Source: Clitoria ternatea (Eukaryota > Streptophyta > Magnoliopsida > Fabales > Fabaceae). From it: 64,000 nucleotides of DNA. The notes below the pieces were generated by a model. That model was not told the DNA's origin. It did not search any database and saw only the letters and a list, made by a program, of their open reading frames with translations. Within the stretch, counting starts at the first letter, position 1. Each line of letters begins with the position of its first letter. The stretch spans positions 56,180,501 through 56,244,500 of the forward strand of contig CM075672.1 in assembly GCA_037962975.1 (NCBI GenBank), in the 5' to 3' direction. Shown one piece after another: positions 60,981 to 64,000 of the stretch. Made by a program: the position numbers and the translations under genes.

Positions 60981-62275
60981 GATGGCTCGTCGTCATCAAG
61001 ATAACGATGACGCTATAGCTAGAGCTTTGAATCGCTTTGCGGACCTCCTTGAGACACAAAATCGTGATAGGCAAGAAGCAGAAAGGCAACCTGCTCTTGC
61101 TGTTTAAGGTACTCAATTTAGGCCCGAACAAGCCTATGTTTGGATCTGAGATGTTGAACGGATCTTTGACAGTTTCGAGTACAATGAGCTCCAGAAATTG
61201 GAGTATGCTATTTTTATGTTGAGAGATGAAGCTGAGTCTTGGTGGAGACTCACCAAGAGTAGGATGATTGCTACAGCTATTCCCTTGACTTGGGAAAATT
61301 TTAAGTTTGAACTCATGAGGAAATATATACCCGAGAGCTACAAGAGTAAGAAGGAACTTGAGTTCATGGAACTTAAGCAAGGTACAATGACGGTGGAAGA
61401 GTATGCTTCCAAATTCGAAGAACTCTATGAATTCTACCCTCCTTATTAACAAGAGGGAACTGAAGCCTCTAAGTGTGTAAAGTTTGAGAACGGTCTACGC
61501 CCTGATATTCAAAGGGCCATGTGTCATCAAGAAATCTGAAGCTTCACGGTACTTGTGAATAAGTGCCGCATTTATGAAGAACATGCTCCCCCTCATCATT
61601 CCAAATTTGACTCTAAGTTGAAGGGTCAATCTTCCAGTTTCAAGAGGCAAGGAAATTTCAGAAGGGGACGATTTCAGAGGAGTGCTCATTCTAATGTCCA
61701 GGCTAGAGGCGGTGGACAAGGCAACACCTTTGGCCAGGGCAATGCAAATGCCAATGGGCCGAGATGCTGTAGGTGTGGTAGTCCACATTATGTACGTGAG
61801 TGTGTACACCGAGAAGACGTGGTGTGTTTTAGTTGTGATCAGGTGGGACATATCCGTCTTGCATGCCCTATGCTTACAAGACCGACTCCAATGCAAGCTA
61901 ACACCCCCAACCGTGCTAATGCACCTGCTCATGTGAACCACAGAGGCCAAAATGGTGGTCGGGGCCGTGGTAATGGAAACAATAGAGGCCAAAATGGTGG
62001 CTGAGGTGGCTATAACGGTGGAAGGCATGGCAACGGCCAAGGTAACGGCAATGGTGCTCATGATGGAAATAGGAATGGTGGAAATCTTTAACCAAATGCC
62101 AGAAGGGTGTTCGCTGTGACCGGTGAGGAAGCAGCACAAGCAGATAATTTAGTTGAAAGTAAGTATGAAATACTCGGACATTCAGTTCATGTTATTTATG
62201 ATTTAGGTCCGACTCATTCTTTTATATCCGAGGATTGTGTTCGGTGATTGAGATTGCCGGTGTGTTTAATGAAAT
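60981..62275 (+). pseudogene. gag and protease of element 3 (broken)
   Basis: The frame opens with ATG at 60981 and soon meets a TAA at 61106-61108, close to a short deletion relative to element 2. A capsid-type region follows to about 61545, with stops near 61150, 61447 and 61538. Two zinc knuckles at about 61765-61870 keep their cysteines and histidines better than those of element 2. A glycine/asparagine-rich linker has stops near 62002 and 62089. The protease motif near 62198 reads Asp-Leu-Gly-Pro-Thr instead of the usual Asp-Ser-Gly-Ala-Thr, so its active site is damaged. Confidence 0.85.
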
Positions 62276-62281
62276 GTTGAC

Positions 62282-63671
62282 ATGCTCCTAGAAGGGAGAA
62301 GGTTTATCGTGTTGTTCATTTTCTTGCCTATGAAGGGATTGGAGATCATACTGGGTATGGATTGGCTCTCCGCCAATAAAGTTTTGGTTGACTGTCAACA
62401 ACGGACTGTCATTTTCCCTTCTTTTGATGTGGGGAAATTCGATGTGCGAGGTATAGCTCAACTTTGCATATTATTCTCTCTTGCCGATGGGACAAATAAT
62501 CCCGATCCCCGTAGTATCCCTGTGGTGTCAGAATTTTTGGATGTGTTTCCTAAGGAGATACCCGGTTTACCACCTCCACGGGAGGTTGAATTTACTATCG
62601 ATCTTATACCCTGTGCAGAACCGGTGTCCATCGCTCCTTATAGGATATCTCCTATGGAGTTGGCTGAACTCAAGAAGCAAGTTGAGGAGCTACTTTAGAA
62701 GGAGTTTGTTCGACCCAGTGTGTCGCCCTAAGGGCTCCTGTTTTACTGGTAAAGAAGAAGGATGGAACCATGCGATTGTGTGTTAACTACCGCCAATTGA
62801 ACAAGATGACAATAAAGAACCGATATCCCTTACCTCATATTGATGACTTGTTAGATCAATTAAGAGGCGCGGTGGTGTTTTTGAAGATTGATTTGCGCTC
62901 TGGTTACCATCAAATTCGGGTGAGAACCGAAGACATTCTGAAGATTGCTTTTAGGACGCGATATGGCCATTATGAGTATGTTGTAATGCCATTCGGAGTG
63001 ACTAATGCTCCAGCGGTGTTCATGAGCTACATGAACTGCATCTTCCATGAATACCTGGATCGCTTCGTTGTGGTATTCATTGACGATATCCTGGTGTATT
63101 CCAAGAGCCGTGAGGAACACGAAGAACATCTGAAGCTTGTGTTGAATATTCTTAGAAAGAACCGGTTATATGCTAAGCTCTCTAAATGTGAATTCTGGTT
63201 ATCGAGCGTCCAGTTTCTTGGACATGTAGTATCTGGAGAAGGTGTTTCGGTGGATCCATCTAAGGTTGAGGCTGTTATGGTGTGGCCTAGACTTACATCG
63301 GTTACTGAAATTTGAAGTTTTCTTGGACTTGCCGGTTATTATCGGAGGTTCATCGAAGGTTTTTCTCGCCTTGCTAAACCTTTGACAAACTTGACAAGGA
63401 AGAACCAACCTTTTGTGTGGACGGTTGAGTGTGAGAGGTGCTTTGAAGAGTTAAAAATGAGACTAACTTCTGCACCTATCTTGGCATTACCTGATTTACA
63501 GGAAGACTTTGTGGTGTACTGTGATGCTTCCAAGCATGGACTTGGATGTGTTTTGATGCAGAAGGAACGTGTTATAGCTTATGCTTCACGCCAGTTAAGA
63601 CCCCATGAACTTAACTACCCGACTCACGACTTGGAGTTGGCAGCATTGTGTTCGCCTTGAAGATTTGGCGT
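62282..63671 (+). pseudogene. pol of element 3: protease end, reverse transcriptase, truncated RNase H
   Basis: The first part (62282-62698) carries LGMDWLSANK and the pre-transcriptase linker up to a TAG. A one-base loss near 62729 shifts the frame. Reverse transcriptase is then open at 62770-63315 with FIDD near 63080, until a TGA at 63313-63315. RNase H (YCDAS near 63520) continues in the same frame, then loses one base near 63648 and is cut at about 63671 within the KIW segment. No integrase is present in the window. The intact stretch is longer than in element 2, implying a younger copy. Confidence 0.88.
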
Positions 63672-64000
63672 TGATAAATGCTAATCAAGCAATATATTCT
63701 TATGATTATTTGAAGCATCCTAGCAAGAAAGTAAAGTAAATGGTTGAAAAAAATAAAGAATTTACCTTGAAATATGAACATCAATAAATATTTTGAGAAA
63801 TGAAAAAATTAGCTTAACATTCTTTAAGGAAATGCAGGAAAAGCTTCCTAGTCAATAAAAGGTCAAATGAGCAATCATCAAGACATCACACTTAAGCGTG
63901 TCTTACGCTCGCTTGAGCATGATCAAGCTAAGCATCAAACTCCATTGAAGCTTAAGTGTGGATTAAGCATACTCCAAACATGACTTGATAGGATGAGCCA
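63672..64000 (+). mobile_element. Probable 5' end of another inserted LTR element (runs off window)
   Basis: RNase H of element 3 stops abruptly and TGATAAATGCTAATCAAGC follows, a TG-starting sequence resembling in its first bases the TGATAAGTGC of the Athila-like LTR. AT-rich noncoding DNA follows, with CGCTTGAGC- and ACACTTAAGCGTGT-type palindromes near 63890-63930. The identity cannot be settled without the sequence beyond 64000. Confidence 0.45.

Larger units (their letters stand above)
56907..63671 (+). mobile_element. Ty3/gypsy element 3 (truncated at 3' end)
   Basis: It has a complete 3691-bp left LTR, a tRNA-Met primer site, broken gag, protease, reverse transcriptase, and RNase H up to 63671, where foreign DNA starts. 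It is the closest relative of element 2 (same gag start and same zinc-knuckle and protease layout), and its LTR matches the solo LTRs at 34804 and, more distantly, 25598. Integrase and the right LTR are not in the window; they may lie beyond the apparent insertion at 63672. Confidence 0.88.

Noticed and set aside
61495..62139. Minus-strand 214-residue ORF rich in Thr, Ile and Ser
   Set aside because: It is antisense to the glycine/asparagine-rich linker and zinc knuckles of gag. A low-complexity reverse translation explains it.

Overview
This is a gene-poor stretch of a flowering-plant nuclear genome, made almost entirely of nested transposable elements. The plant call rests on Ty3/gypsy chromovirus and Athila-type gag/pol, an initiator-tRNA-Met-type primer site, and a CACTA transposon carrying the plant Transposase_21 and Ulp1-protease gene pair. 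A legume-type eudicot is only a guess. I see no convincing host gene, tRNA or rRNA, and no CRISPR array.

Layout. (1) 1-17864: a chromovirus (Tekay/Del-like) with LTRs of about 3.1 kb; its left LTR is cut by the window edge. Its pol is split by a 9.3-kb CACTA transposon (2636-11979, target duplication CAG). The CACTA carries two minus-strand genes: a transposase (9764-6584) with three nonsense codons and one frameshift, and a 13-exon Transposase_24/DUF8039/Ulp1-protease gene (6469-3352) that is open except for one missing base. (2) 17865-24030: an older, heavily decayed gypsy element into which element 1 inserted, followed by LTR-type sequence. (3) 24031-34361: old minus-oriented LTR relics, interrupted by a solo LTR (25598-28854, target duplication GGGTC). 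(4) 34367-51472: an Athila-like element with gag and protease but no reverse transcriptase (target duplication GTGAT). Its left LTR holds a solo LTR (34804-38516, GACCC) and its 3' internal region holds another (43576-47813, GTAAC). (5) 51478-56906: LTR relic, an orphan LTR end with a different primer site (53278-53779), 2.6 kb of unexplained DNA, and a 44/68-bp tandem repeat. (6) 56907-63671: another gypsy element of the same group as item 2, with a complete 3.7-kb left LTR, broken gag-pol, and a truncation in RNase H where a further element seems to begin and run off the window.

The most interesting signal is not a gene. LTRs of several different lineages (chromovirus, Athila-like, and the solo LTRs) carry arrays of 10-bp palindromes in doublets whose starts lie 19-24 bp apart, mostly 20-22, about two helical turns. 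In most families the core is CGCTYRAGCG. In one family the same doublet layout is kept with an unrelated core, GAATCGATTC. The word CCGAGTG forms similar arrays of about 20-bp period in other LTRs, and is also over-represented inside the coding region of element 1. This looks like a shared cis-acting grammar with exchangeable recognition words. All counts and spacings were made by eye.
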